From Weissella bombi (GTDB lineage: Bacteria > Bacillota > Bacilli > Lactobacillales > Lactobacillaceae), in contig NZ_FMAO01000002.1 in assembly GCF_900094835.1 (NCBI RefSeq), positions 1 to 64,000 on the forward strand: a stretch of DNA of 64,000 nucleotides, given 5' to 3'. The notes beneath the pieces are model-generated. The model was given only the letters and a program-made list of their open reading frames with translations, ran no database searches and was not told the origin of the DNA. Below are positions 39,001 through 46,169 of this stretch, one piece after another. The position numbers and the translations under genes were made by a program. Within the stretch, counting starts at the first letter, position 1. Each line of letters starts with the position of its first letter.

Positions 39001-39743
39001 GTGTCACTAGCTGCTTGCTGTGAATTATCTTGTGATGACTCAGTTTTTGAAACAGTTGATTTAGATGTATCAGTTGATGATACTGTGCTGTTTTCAGTGC
39101 TTTGTGAAGCGCTATTTTCAACAGATGACTCAGTTTTTGAACTAGTAACAACACTTGAACTTGGTGCTACTGATGATGAGCTGTTGGTAGTTGAAGCACT
39201 AGAAACGCTAGAAGTGCTAGAAGTGCTCTGTGAGCTGGCAGCAGTTTCAGGCTTGAATCCTTGGACAGCTAGACGAATTGTATAGTCGTGATCATAATTC
39301 ATCATTGGAATATTAACGTGAATATTCGTCTTGATTGGTTGACCACTTGCTAATTCGCTAGCTGACAAACTCATTCGATAAACGGTTTGGTTATAACCGT
39401 TTGTTTGTGTGGTACCCATTTTTGTTACTTGGTGTTGGGTATCCTTACTAGAAATTGGTTCATCCCCTAAATTAACTGGGGTGTTAGATGTTAGGTAGGC
39501 ATAATAGTTACCATTAGCTAACTTTTCTAATGAAATCGTGTTCAAATAGAATTGAGAAGCTGTTGAGGTAGCGTCTTTATCCCCTTGCAAAATTTGCAAC
39601 TTATAACTTTGCTTTTGAGCAGTAGTTTGGGTCGTTTCAGCAGCGTGAATAACGGTGTCAACACTTGATACCGTTGAAGCTGTCAGCATACTTCCCAATG
39701 CAACTGTTGAAAACAATGTCGCAGTTCGTGAAAAAGTACTCAT
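36075..39743 (-). CDS. large surface protein with about seven NEAT-like modules
   Basis: About 1222 residues. Modules, by approximate position: type A at 46-162 and 973-1090, each with a heme YxxxY motif (YDHDY and YNHTY); type B at 282-378 and 386-489, closely similar to each other (FDGQKK, PTKDL, THVDAMGHVM); type C at 523-634, 664-776 and 822-932 (YKVYKS, ATKN-AMSMM, NFTE-PSADI) where the YxxxY tyrosines are missing. Long Ser/Thr linkers separate groups. A signal peptide (cleavage near VIHAA) and a C-terminal helix (VLIVAGGILAAALGYVGVALL) bound it; no LPXTG. AAGGAG lies 13 bases before the ATG at 39743, longer than usual; an in-frame TTG at 39785 has no ribosome site. Likely captures heme outside the cell. 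Confidence 0.85.
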   Translation of the reverse strand: MSTFSRTATLFSTVALGSMLTASTVSSVDTVIHAAETTQTTAQKQSYKLQILQGDKDATSTASQFYLNTISLEKLANGNYYAYLTSNTPVNLGDEPISSKDTQHQVTKMGTTQTNGYNQTVYRMSLSASELASGQPIKTNIHVNIPMMNYDHDYTIRLAVQGFKPETAASSQSTSSTSSVSSASTTNSSSSVAPSSSVVTSSKTESSVENSASQSTENSTVSSTDTSKSTVSKTESSQDNSQQAASDTAASTVDNSKTAKSAVTTREALAGTEVKMSADQGMDRFLKPSAHIDIKGESTDVTLSFNSDKVISMIPYMIFDGQKKEVTSQNITFTIPTKDLTPDKDGNVKIVSTTHVDAMGHVMNYPSNLTFNVSQLMPAQKTFKTGDYQIAVSPDSKMDRFFAPKFNVKVGDVTSVVTVAYRDPSMAAMIPNVTFDGQKKDLNGKTTVDFTIPTKDLMPDKDGNVKIASSTHVDAMGHVMDYPSGITFNMNPALVNPVNDKPEQSSSSSSETSAKPDKDILQDGTYSINYNVYKSGTTDDSTMANYMTQSAKITVKKGEATIDFATKNEAMSMMKEFSINGAKAQAKGDSWIVKLPVKDLAKTATAQMTIEVPQINFTEKPSADIVFDMKSIKNLDNSGSSSSSSSATSSSKPTTPAKPDIENDGKYAIDYKVYKSDTTEGSAMANYMTSSAKVTVKKGQATIDFATKNAAMSMMQKFSVNGVKAEAKGDSWIVTLPAKDLKKTLTAQMTIFVAAINFTETPSADISFDMESLEALDNDGGASSSSSAASSSKPSSSSSSASSSSNTGTKPIKGNKKLSLKNNGIYSINYRVYKTGTHTKSTMQQYMTASANILVNDGKATVKFATKNGAMSLMKAFSINGVTAHKNGNAWQVTLPVSSLYQTMKAHMTIFVPAINFTEHPDADIVFDLSSLKNSNAKATDFTKTKTDNTTPSGVNGAVSLPTGHQNAIRNAVLHQLTILHGNNNSTSVAAQYFLPTIQLVHNANGSYTGYITTHTPVMMGRNPISFIDGAHQVHLVSTIKTGNYYQSTYRLALSENEIKAPIATRIHVQFTAPLNYNHTYTIRLVIGRILNNASEATQPQTGLPDASGLTTSPLDSDVSRGTFATDFNSDTITGASFTPLDSANTNSQNDDQKQDNAKNDNKDKSHAKKNSDTTQVAKDAQADAKSNNTIQRNVLIVAGGILAAALGYVGVALLTNFFKMR

Positions 39744-39814
39744 AGTTGTACGATAACTCCTTATAAAAAGTTTGATTTTGTCCAATATATGGGAATTCCA
39801 AGAAAATTCAAGAA

Positions 39815-39866
39815 ATGTTCACAATTGAACATAGCTAATTTTAAAGCTTATTTTTAGGTTTATCAA
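39815..39866 (-). promoter_or_regulatory. promoter and operator-like dyad of the NEAT-heme operon
   Basis: Minus-strand TTGATA (39861-39866) and TAAAAT (39838-39843) are 17 bp apart. Just downstream, over the start of transcription, is ATGTTCA-CAAT-TGAACAT (39815-39832), a 7-bp perfect dyad. It would suit a metal- or heme-sensing repressor; it is not an obvious Fur or DtxR consensus. Confidence 0.65.
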
Positions 39867-39939
39867 GCAGCAGTTGTTATCACAGTTTAAATATGATTAG
39901 TGATAGAATAAGTAGAAGAAAAATTAAGGGGTTATGGAT

Positions 39940-40608
39940 ATGAAACAGACGTATGCAATCATTGGCTTGGGCCGTTTTGGTAGCTCGTTATTAGAGTCAT
40001 TAATTGATGCTGATCAAGAAGTTTTGGTCATTGATAAAGATCCAAATTTAGTAGAGAGCTACATGGATATCGCAACCCATGCCGTAATTGCTGACGCACA
40101 GGATGAAGACGCACTACGTGATCTTGATTTGGCTAGTTTTGACCACGTCGTTGTTGCGATAGGTCATAATCAACAAGCGTCAATTTTGACGACTATTCTA
40201 TTGAAGGATTTGGGCGTTCGTCACGTTGTTGCTAAAGCTGAGAATAATTTACATGCACGTGTGCTAGACAAAGTTGGTGCGGATCAAGTAGTACGTCCAG
40301 AAAGTGAAATGGCACATCGGCTAGCTGAACAATTGATGACACCAAACTTACTTAATTTTATTGATTTAGGTGATAAACATTCACTTGGTGAAATTAAAAT
40401 TGGTAATTTGCGATTTGCAAATAAAGAAATCGCAGAGCTTGATGTTCGTAAGCGCTACGGTTTAACGATTATTTCAATTCGTTCAGAAGATCGAGTTGTT
40501 ATTACGCCGGAACCTGATGAAATTATTCAAGTTGGGGATGTTTTAACAGTAGTTGGTGAAACGAAAGATGTTAAACATTTTGAGTCTTTGGTTGCGAAAG
40601 TTAGATAA
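39940..40608 (+). CDS. ktrA: Ktr/Trk potassium channel regulatory subunit
   Basis: 222 residues from the ATG at 39940, eight bases after AAGGGG (the ATG at 39934 is only two away). The RCK_N Rossmann domain begins YAIIGLGRFGSSLLESL; the RCK_C domain (ELDVRKRYGLTIISIRS..VITPEPDEIIQVGDVLTVVG) is where c-di-AMP binds in homologues. It gates the KtrB channel encoded at 54292 in response to ATP/ADP. Divergent from the NEAT operon. Confidence 0.92.
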   Translation: MKQTYAIIGLGRFGSSLLESLIDADQEVLVIDKDPNLVESYMDIATHAVIADAQDEDALRDLDLASFDHVVVAIGHNQQASILTTILLKDLGVRHVVAKAENNLHARVLDKVGADQVVRPESEMAHRLAEQLMTPNLLNFIDLGDKHSLGEIKIGNLRFANKEIAELDVRKRYGLTIISIRSEDRVVITPEPDEIIQVGDVLTVVGETKDVKHFESLVAKVR

Positions 40609-40615
40609 TATTGTC

Positions 40616-40644
40616 TTGACTATTACCGTTAAACGGCACATAAT
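40616..40644 (+). promoter_or_regulatory. promoter of the T-box permease transcript
   Basis: TTGACT (40616-40621) and CATAAT (40639-40644) with a 17-bp spacer, starting 10 bases after the ktrA stop codon. Confidence 0.75.
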
Positions 40645-40654
40645 TAACCCTACT

Positions 40655-40873
40655 AATTCCAATCTCAATGAAAAAAGAGGTTACTAGTAAAATACATGAT
40701 GTTAGAAAATTTGCGGTTGATGAAAGCAAATGATTGTAAACTAGTAATGGCGCTTTTGGAGAGATGAAAATTACCTGTAATTAAGTGGCTTAGTCATTGG
40801 CTAAGAATTAGGGTGGAACCGCGTTATCAAACGTCCCTATGTCAAATTTAATTTGGCATGGGGACATTTTTTT
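40655..40873 (+). ncRNA. T-box riboswitch before the amino acid permease
   Basis: AGGGTGGAACCGCG (40810-40823) is the T-box core, followed by a 16-bp terminator stem (from 40833 to 40865, GTCCC..GGGAC) and seven Ts. The upstream part is short: TTACTAGT pairs with ACTAGTAA and encloses a TTTGC/GCAAA hairpin, so stem I looks reduced. The bulge reads UGGA, which would match a tRNA with U at the discriminator (Thr, Gly or Cys in relatives). ACT and GGC are possible specifier codons; I cannot decide. Confidence 0.88.
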
Positions 40874-40898
40874 GTCCTCATGCAGTGAGGTATATATT

Positions 40899-42260
40899 AT
40901 GAATAACGATTCGGAACGTGAGCTATCACGTGGACTCAAGGCACGCCATGTGCAGATGATTGCCATTGGTGGTGCGATTGGAACAGGGCTATTTCTGGGT
41001 TCGGGTTCGGCTATTAAAGCAGCAGGACCTTCCCTAATTTTGGCTTATGCGATTACTGGGCTGTTTGCATATTTAATGATGCGTGCAGTTGGTGAATTAT
41101 TATTATCTAATACAAAAATTCGATCATTTATTGATTTTGTTAGAATTTATCTAGGTGATAAGTGGGAATTTGCGATTGGTTGGGCTTACTGGTTAAGTTG
41201 GTCAAGTTTAGCCATGGCAGATTTAACAGCGAGTGGTATTTATCTACGTTATTGGTTCCCAACTTTACCGCAATGGGTGACACCACTGATTGTGATTGTT
41301 GTACTTGTAACGTTTAATTTAATTAATGTGAAATGGTTCGGTGAGTTAGAATCATGGTTTGCATCGATTAAAGTCTTTGCTATTTTGGCTTTGATTGTTG
41401 TTGGTATCGGTTTGATTTTGACTGGTTTCCATACTGGTGGGAATACGGCTAGCTTTTCAAACTTGGTTTCACATGGTGGCTTTTTTGCGACTGGTTGGCA
41501 AGGATTTATCATGGCATTTCCAATGGTTATCTTCGCCTTCACTGGGATTGAAATGGTTGGTTTGACTGCTGGTGAGACTGAAAAGCCAGAGCGTGATTTA
41601 CCAAAGGCTATTAATTCAGTTCCTATCAGAATTGGTTTGTTTTATGTTGGTGCGATTGGCATTATCATGTCAGTTTATCCTTGGAATCAAATTGATACGA
41701 CACAATCTCCCTTTGTTCAAGTCTTTGCCGGTTTAGGAATTAAGTTTGCAGCAACGTTAATTAATTTCGTTGTTTTAACGGCAGCATTGTCAGCAGCGAA
41801 CTCTGCTATTTTCTCAACATCACGTACATTATATGTGTTGGCTAAGAATAGACAAGCGCCACATTCGTTAGCAAAGGTATCAAAAAATATGGTACCTGTT
41901 ACGGGGATGTTAGCTTCATCAATTGTCTTTTTAGTTGTTGTCTTGTTGAACTACTTCTTCCCTTCAAAGATTTTCACGTTAATCACGAGTGTCGCAACGA
42001 TGAGTTTTATTTTTGTTTGGATTTTGATTATGGTTGCACATATTAAATATAAGCAATCAACGGCATCAAAAGACAATCCATATAAAATGCCATGGTTCCC
42101 AGCAACTAGTTACGCTACTATTTTGTTCTTCCTTGTTGTATTGGTAATCCTTACAATTGATGGTGCAACAAGATGGTCAGTGATAACGACAATATTATTC
42201 TTTATTGTATTAGTTGGTGGTTATAGCTTGTGGTCTAAGCGACATGATGAGCTTAAATAG
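40899..42260 (+). CDS. amino acid permease (APC superfamily, AAT type)
   Basis: 453 residues with 12 membrane helices. GLKARHVQMIAIGGAIGTGLFLGSG is the signature of the amino acid transporter (CycA/ProY/AroP-like) branch; PERDLPKAINSVPIRI follows helix 6. The start is the ATG at 40899 (GAGG upstream), not the frame beginning at 40839 inside the terminator. The T-box means import rises when one tRNA is uncharged; the discriminator argues for threonine, glycine or cysteine. The substrate cannot be fixed by sequence. Confidence 0.88.
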   Translation: MNNDSERELSRGLKARHVQMIAIGGAIGTGLFLGSGSAIKAAGPSLILAYAITGLFAYLMMRAVGELLLSNTKIRSFIDFVRIYLGDKWEFAIGWAYWLSWSSLAMADLTASGIYLRYWFPTLPQWVTPLIVIVVLVTFNLINVKWFGELESWFASIKVFAILALIVVGIGLILTGFHTGGNTASFSNLVSHGGFFATGWQGFIMAFPMVIFAFTGIEMVGLTAGETEKPERDLPKAINSVPIRIGLFYVGAIGIIMSVYPWNQIDTTQSPFVQVFAGLGIKFAATLINFVVLTAALSAANSAIFSTSRTLYVLAKNRQAPHSLAKVSKNMVPVTGMLASSIVFLVVVLLNYFFPSKIFTLITSVATMSFIFVWILIMVAHIKYKQSTASKDNPYKMPWFPATSYATILFFLVVLVILTIDGATRWSVITTILFFIVLVGGYSLWSKRHDELK

Positions 42261-42270
42261 ATAATTATAT

Positions 42271-42306
42271 TAAGTTGGTACAAAATATTTTGTGCCAACT
42301 TTTTTT
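42271..42306 (+). terminator. amino acid permease terminator
   Basis: AAGTTGGTACAAAAT pairs with ATTTTGTGCCAACTT, then seven Ts. Confidence 0.92.
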
Positions 42307-42399
42307 GTGGAAATGTTGTTGTGACGGGGATGCAACTAATAGGTGCTAGGTTATTTAGGTAGAATTTGTTAAGTTAATAGCAATGGAGGTATGGGCATT

Positions 42400-42936
42400 A
42401 TGGATTTAGGGACGAAAATAAAAGTACAACGAGAGAAGAAGAATTGGTCGCAACAAGAATTGGCTGATCAAATACATATTTCACGTCAATCAATTTCCAA
42501 GTGGGAACAAAATAAAGCGGTACCCAGTATTACTAATATTGTGATGATGAGTAGTCTATTTAATATTTCATTAGATGAATTAATGAAGGATGATGAAAGT
42601 TTGGTAGAAAAAATTGATGCACAGATAAAAATTGCAAGAAGTTTACGCAATATTATGATTAGTGTGTTAATTGCATTCATTTTGTTTATTATTATTGAGT
42701 CATTTCACGTGAATATTTATGATATTAGTGAATATTTCACGGACACCGCATTGTTAGTTGTAATTATTATTATGTTTAAAATAGATTGGCACCAATTAGA
42801 TAAGGTTATACCAAGAAAAATTAGTTTATTAATTGTAGTCGCCCTAGTCTTATATTTGATTCCGGGAATTAATGATTTTGTAATGAGTTGTATTGAAGGT
42901 TTTAAAGAGGCTGTAAAAGATTCTAGAAATGGTTAG
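42400..42936 (+). CDS. XRE-type regulator with membrane tail
   Basis: 178 residues from the ATG at 42400; GGAGG lies ten bases upstream but only one base before ATG 42391. The N-terminal 65 residues are a Cro/CI helix-turn-helix (WSQQELADQIHISRQSISKWEQNKAVPSI). Three hydrophobic segments follow (about 88-105, 119-132, 142-157). Membrane-tethered XRE regulators of this form are widespread in lactic acid bacteria with unknown signals. No target gene is next to it. Confidence 0.8.
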   Translation: MDLGTKIKVQREKKNWSQQELADQIHISRQSISKWEQNKAVPSITNIVMMSSLFNISLDELMKDDESLVEKIDAQIKIARSLRNIMISVLIAFILFIIIESFHVNIYDISEYFTDTALLVVIIIMFKIDWHQLDKVIPRKISLLIVVALVLYLIPGINDFVMSCIEGFKEAVKDSRNG

Positions 42937-42940
42937 CACA

Positions 42941-42975
42941 AAAAAAGGTTGAGACATTTTGTCTCAACCTTTTTG
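42941..42975. terminator. bidirectional terminator
   Basis: AAAGGTTGAGACA pairs with TGTCTCAACCTTT around TTTT, with A and T runs; it lies between convergent genes. Confidence 0.9.
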
Positions 42976-42989
42976 ATATGGTAACAAAT

Positions 42990-43514
42990 CTAATCAGTTA
43001 ATAATAATTGAAATGCCAATCGATCACCATTTGGTACAGGCATTAGCACATGACCACGATATTCGAAGCCGGCTTTTTTAACCGTTTTTTGCATACCTTG
43101 ATTAATTTTATGCGTATCAATACGGATATCTCGATAACCATGATCTAAGGATAGTAACACTAAGTCATGGATTAGTTTATGCGCTAAACCTTGTCCACGA
43201 ACGTTGGCATCGATGGCGATGCGATGTAGTGTCATATATTGTTTTTCGTTACCTGACCATGAACCATCGATATCTTCGTAGGCTTGTTCTGGGCCTGGAA
43301 CCAGTTTACCAACACCAGCAATAGCATGATCATGAATTAAAACATAAACAATACCTTCTTGAATATCATGCACAAATTCATCACGTTTTGGTTCGGCTTT
43401 TCCTTGCCATTGTGGTGAATTTTGACTGCCTAAATAAGCTACGGCCTGTTGAATAATGCTAAAAATCGCATCAACGTCTGCTGGTTTAGCTAAACGTGTA
43501 TAAGTTAAAGGCAT
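42990..43514 (-). CDS. GNAT-family N-acetyltransferase
   Basis: 174 residues. LHRIAIDANVRGQGLAHKLIHDLVLLSLDHGY is acetyl-CoA motif A, and GMQKTVKKAGFEYRGHV the C-terminal element. Such enzymes acetylate small amines or protein N-termini; no substrate is suggested by the neighbours. GGGGGAG precedes the ATG. Confidence 0.85.
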   Translation of the reverse strand: MPLTYTRLAKPADVDAIFSIIQQAVAYLGSQNSPQWQGKAEPKRDEFVHDIQEGIVYVLIHDHAIAGVGKLVPGPEQAYEDIDGSWSGNEKQYMTLHRIAIDANVRGQGLAHKLIHDLVLLSLDHGYRDIRIDTHKINQGMQKTVKKAGFEYRGHVLMPVPNGDRLAFQLLLTD

Positions 43515-43695
43515 ACTTTACTCCCCCTATGGAATTTTATTTTTAATTTATTATAGCAAATATCTAAAGAAGTAATTTTGAGAAAATAAGTTAATAAAAA
43601 GCTCTTTTTTAACTTATTATAAGCTTTTATCAGATATAATAGAGAGAATTAACATAAATATTTATAAAGTGATAAATGAAATGAGGGCAACGTCA

Positions 43696-44538
43696 ATGCA
43701 AAAACGACCAGGAGATACTATCTTCCGTGCTGTTAAGGGCGCATTAATTGGATCAGGATTTATTTTACCAGGGATTAGTGGTGGTGCTTTAGCTGCTGTA
43801 TTTGGGTTATATGAACGTATGATATTATTCATGGCTAATCCATTTAAAAATTTTAAATCTAATTTTCTGTTCTTTTTGCCAGTTGGCATTGGCGCTTTAA
43901 TTGGTATTTTTCTACTTTCCTTCGTGATTAGTTTTATGTTGGGCGAAGTAGAAAATGTGGCACGTTGGTTTTTCATTGGTGCCATTCTGGGAACGGTACC
44001 AACCTTATGGCAAGAAGCTGGTAAACATGGTCGCTCTAAATTTGACCTTGGTATCATGGTTGTTACTGGAGTACTGATGTTGCTATTCCTATGGTTTGGA
44101 CAGCCCCTATTTTCAACTATGACGCCTAGTACGGGTGCTTGGTTATTATCAGGTGGCTTAATTGGGTTAGGTTTATTAGTTCCAGGGCTAAGTCCATCAA
44201 ACTTTTTGATTTATCTTGGATTATATAAAGGTATGAGTGATGGGATTAAAACGGGTGATTTATCAGTATTGGTTCCATTGATTATCGGTTTGTTAGTAAT
44301 CGTTTTAGTCTTTGCAAAAGTGATGGCGTACGTGTTTAAAGTTGCTTATGCAAAATTATTCCATGCCATTTTTGGAATTGTCATGGCTTCTACCGTTATG
44401 ATTGTACCATTGGATTATACTGGGTTTACCATTTGGCATTACTTGTTCGCAATAGCTTTATTAGTATTAGGAACTTGGCTTGGTTGGTGGATGGGCCGCC
44501 TAGAACAGACGGTAAAAGTCACTAATTCATTGGAATGA
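43696..44538 (+). CDS. DUF368-family membrane protein, PopT-type undecaprenyl phosphate translocase
   Basis: 280 residues from the ATG at 43696 (GAGGG eight bases upstream); earlier in-frame ATGs at 43669 and 43681 lack good sites. The fold has an inverted duplication: FILPGISGGALAAVFGLYERM near residue 22 is echoed by LLVPGLSPSNFLIYLGLYKGM near 165. DUF368 proteins are now known as PopT, which returns undecaprenyl phosphate across the membrane for wall and teichoic acid synthesis. Single-gene transcript. Confidence 0.85.
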   Translation: MQKRPGDTIFRAVKGALIGSGFILPGISGGALAAVFGLYERMILFMANPFKNFKSNFLFFLPVGIGALIGIFLLSFVISFMLGEVENVARWFFIGAILGTVPTLWQEAGKHGRSKFDLGIMVVTGVLMLLFLWFGQPLFSTMTPSTGAWLLSGGLIGLGLLVPGLSPSNFLIYLGLYKGMSDGIKTGDLSVLVPLIIGLLVIVLVFAKVMAYVFKVAYAKLFHAIFGIVMASTVMIVPLDYTGFTIWHYLFAIALLVLGTWLGWWMGRLEQTVKVTNSLE

Positions 44539-44594
44539 GGTTGGGATAAAATGCATTAATTATAAGCCTGTAAGCTTAGTAGCATAAACGCGTT

Positions 44595-44708
44595 CCAAAA
44601 GTCTGAAGCCTCAATGTAACGCAATTACCGTAATCCTTGTCCTTCGCGTTGCTACGGCCAAAAATTACGGCAATCACGTTACACACCGGCTTCAAAACGA
44701 CTTTTGTC
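44595..44708. repeat. 110-base imperfect inverted repeat of unknown function
   Basis: The left arm (44596-44634) has CAAAAGTC, GAAGCC, TGTAACG and CCGTAAT in order. The right arm has ATTACGG, CGTTACA, GGCTTC and GACTTTTG, so the whole folds into one long interrupted hairpin with a 30-base apical part. It has no T run on either strand and encodes no open frame. It follows DUF368 and precedes the gdx promoter; GC content is clearly above its surroundings. Confidence 0.8.
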
Positions 44709-44736
44709 TCGCTCTCAGTTTGGTTAAACTTATATC

Positions 44737-44765
44737 TTGAATTTTAATTATATATAGGTTAGAAT
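44737..44765 (+). promoter_or_regulatory. gdx promoter
   Basis: TTGAAT (44737-44742) and TAGAAT (44760-44765) separated by 17 bp. Confidence 0.75.
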
Positions 44766-44771
44766 TTGATT

Positions 44772-44856
44772 CATAATTTACGAATGACGTCGCCGGACGT
44801 GCAAGCAATTAATAACTCTCTTAGGCCAATGCGAGAGTTATTAATTGCTTTTTTTA
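44772..44856 (+). ncRNA. attenuator leader, candidate guanidine riboswitch
   Basis: The leader has a small hairpin ACGTC-GCCG-GACGT (44787-44800) and then a perfect 17-bp terminator (44804-44820 with 44833-44849) with seven Ts, ending only about 20 bases before the gdx start. The loops (GCC and AGGCCA) could kiss. Size, terminator-embedded design and the Gdx gene recall the mepA-type (guanidine-IV) class; I cannot verify its consensus from memory, so the class is tentative. Confidence 0.55.
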
Positions 44857-44873
44857 TTTGAAAGGAGACTCGT

Positions 44874-45188
44874 ATGAGTTGGATTTATTTATTTATCGCT
44901 GGCCTTTTTGAGGTTTTTTGGGCAACAACTATGAAATTAAGTCATGGTTTTACCAAGTTAAATTTTGCTATTTTGACGGTTGTTGGAATGATATTTAGCT
45001 TTCTTTTCTTGGCACAGGCTACTAAGCATTTAAACCTAAGTATTGCCTACCCCGTTTGGACTGGTATTGGTGCAGTTGGCGCTATTATAGTCGGTGTATT
45101 TATCTTTAAAGATCAATTATCAGCTATGACTATTTTCTTCATAGTATTGTTGGTAATTAGTATTATTGGTATTAAATTAACTAGTTAA
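44874..45188 (+). CDS. gdx: guanidinium exporter Gdx (SMR family, SugE type)
   Basis: 104 residues with four helices. GLFEVFWATTMKLSHGFT is the Gdx/SugE signature with the central glutamate E13 that binds guanidinium and protons, and WTGIGAVGAIIVG is the third-helix motif. It works as an antiparallel dual-topology dimer that expels guanidinium. AAAGGAG precedes the ATG. Preceded by an attenuated leader and followed after 18 bp by a PaiA-like acetyltransferase. Confidence 0.9.
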   Translation: MSWIYLFIAGLFEVFWATTMKLSHGFTKLNFAILTVVGMIFSFLFLAQATKHLNLSIAYPVWTGIGAVGAIIVGVFIFKDQLSAMTIFFIVLLVISIIGIKLTS

Positions 45189-45206
45189 TTGATAGGAGCT
45201 TTTATC

Positions 45207-45719
45207 ATGATTGCAATTAAACAAATTACATTATCAGAATTACCTGAGCTACAAAAAATAAGTCGTCAGACATTTTTAGATACGTTTGGGTCAGATAATA
45301 GTGCTGCTAATATGAAAGCTTATTTGGACCATGCATATGGGGATGAGCCTTTAACTAAGGAATTAACAGATCCTAATTCTTTCTTTTTCTTTGCGGAAGA
45401 TAATCAGCAAATATTAGGTTATTTGAAGTTAAATATCAATCAAGCACAAACTGAAACACAAGGACCAACAGCTTTAGAAATTGAACGTATCTATGTTAAC
45501 AAAGCGTTTAAACACCAAGGACTTGGTACTAAGTTGTTTCAAAAGGCTATCGAAGTGGCTAAGTATCATGGGAAAAGTGAAATCTGGCTAGGGGTTTGGG
45601 AAAATAATGCGGCAGCGTTAAAGTTTTATCATAAATTGGGTTTTGAACAAATTGGTGATCATGTCTTTCAATTAGGAGATGACCCGCAACGAGATTTAAT
45701 TATGCTAAAAAAGTTATAG
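45207..45719 (+). CDS. PaiA-like GNAT acetyltransferase
   Basis: 170 residues from the ATG at 45207 with AGGAG seven bases upstream. LQKISRQTFLDTFGSDNSAANMKAYLDHAY, LEIERIYVNKAFKHQGLGTKLF, WLGVWENNAAALKFYHKLGF and VFQLGDD closely follow the PaiA branch, which acetylates spermidine and other polyamines. Its place in an operon with gdx suggests handling of cationic nitrogen compounds by both export and acetylation; that is an inference. Confidence 0.82.
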   Translation: MIAIKQITLSELPELQKISRQTFLDTFGSDNSAANMKAYLDHAYGDEPLTKELTDPNSFFFFAEDNQQILGYLKLNINQAQTETQGPTALEIERIYVNKAFKHQGLGTKLFQKAIEVAKYHGKSEIWLGVWENNAAALKFYHKLGFEQIGDHVFQLGDDPQRDLIMLKKL

Positions 45720-45724
45720 TCATA

Positions 45725-45767
45725 CAAAAAAGCAGGTTGCAATTTAAACATTGTGACCTGCTTTTAC
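45725..45767. terminator. bidirectional terminator
   Basis: AAAGCAGGTTGCAAT pairs with ATTGTGACCTGCTTT (with G-U pairs) between convergent genes. Confidence 0.88.
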
Positions 45768-46148
45768 GTATTCTTCAGTACCATCGGCAACTGCTTGTGT
45801 ATAGTAATGACATTTATAGTTAATGGTATCTAGTGTTTTTTGGAGTTCAGCCATTTGCCCTTGAACTGATTGCTGTAGTTGTTGGAACATATTAAGGCGC
45901 TGTTGGAGGGTCTCATCCCCCGTCTCACACCATTCAATGAAAGTTTTAATGTCCTTAATCGACATATTTGATTTTTTTAAACATTCAATGATATTAATGG
46001 TGTCCAAGTTTTCTTGTGTGAAAATTCTGGTACCTGCTGTATTTTTTTGTAAATTTGGAATTAAATGCTCTTTGTCATAATAACGGATAGTTGAGATTGA
46101 AAGATTAAATTGTTTAGCAACCTCACCAATTGAATAGACTGTTGTCAT
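45744..46148 (-). CDS. MerR-family regulator (AdhR-like)
   Basis: 134 residues. YSIGEVAKQFNLSISTIRYYDKEHLIPNL is the winged helix, RIFTQENLDTINIIECLKKSNMSIKDIKTFI the second half, and a coiled coil of about 50 residues follows. A cysteine in WCETGD is at the place of the aldehyde-sensing cysteine of AdhR. Its last codons overlap the terminator stem. It is divergent from an SDR gene with a MerR-type promoter between them, its probable target. Confidence 0.85.
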   Translation of the reverse strand: MTTVYSIGEVAKQFNLSISTIRYYDKEHLIPNLQKNTAGTRIFTQENLDTINIIECLKKSNMSIKDIKTFIEWCETGDETLQQRLNMFQQLQQSVQGQMAELQKTLDTINYKCHYYTQAVADGTEEYVKAGHNV

Positions 46149-46169
46149 AATTACTACCTTCCTTATTGT

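Noticed and set aside
38920-39285. Plus-strand open frame opposite the large NEAT gene
   Set aside because: It arises from antisense of Ser/Thr-rich linker codons, has no ribosome site and resembles no protein; the same holds for 37270-37686 and 37789-38109.
39783-39785. TTG start adding 14 residues to the large NEAT protein
   Set aside because: No ribosome site upstream, and the added residues would lengthen the signal peptide beyond normal.
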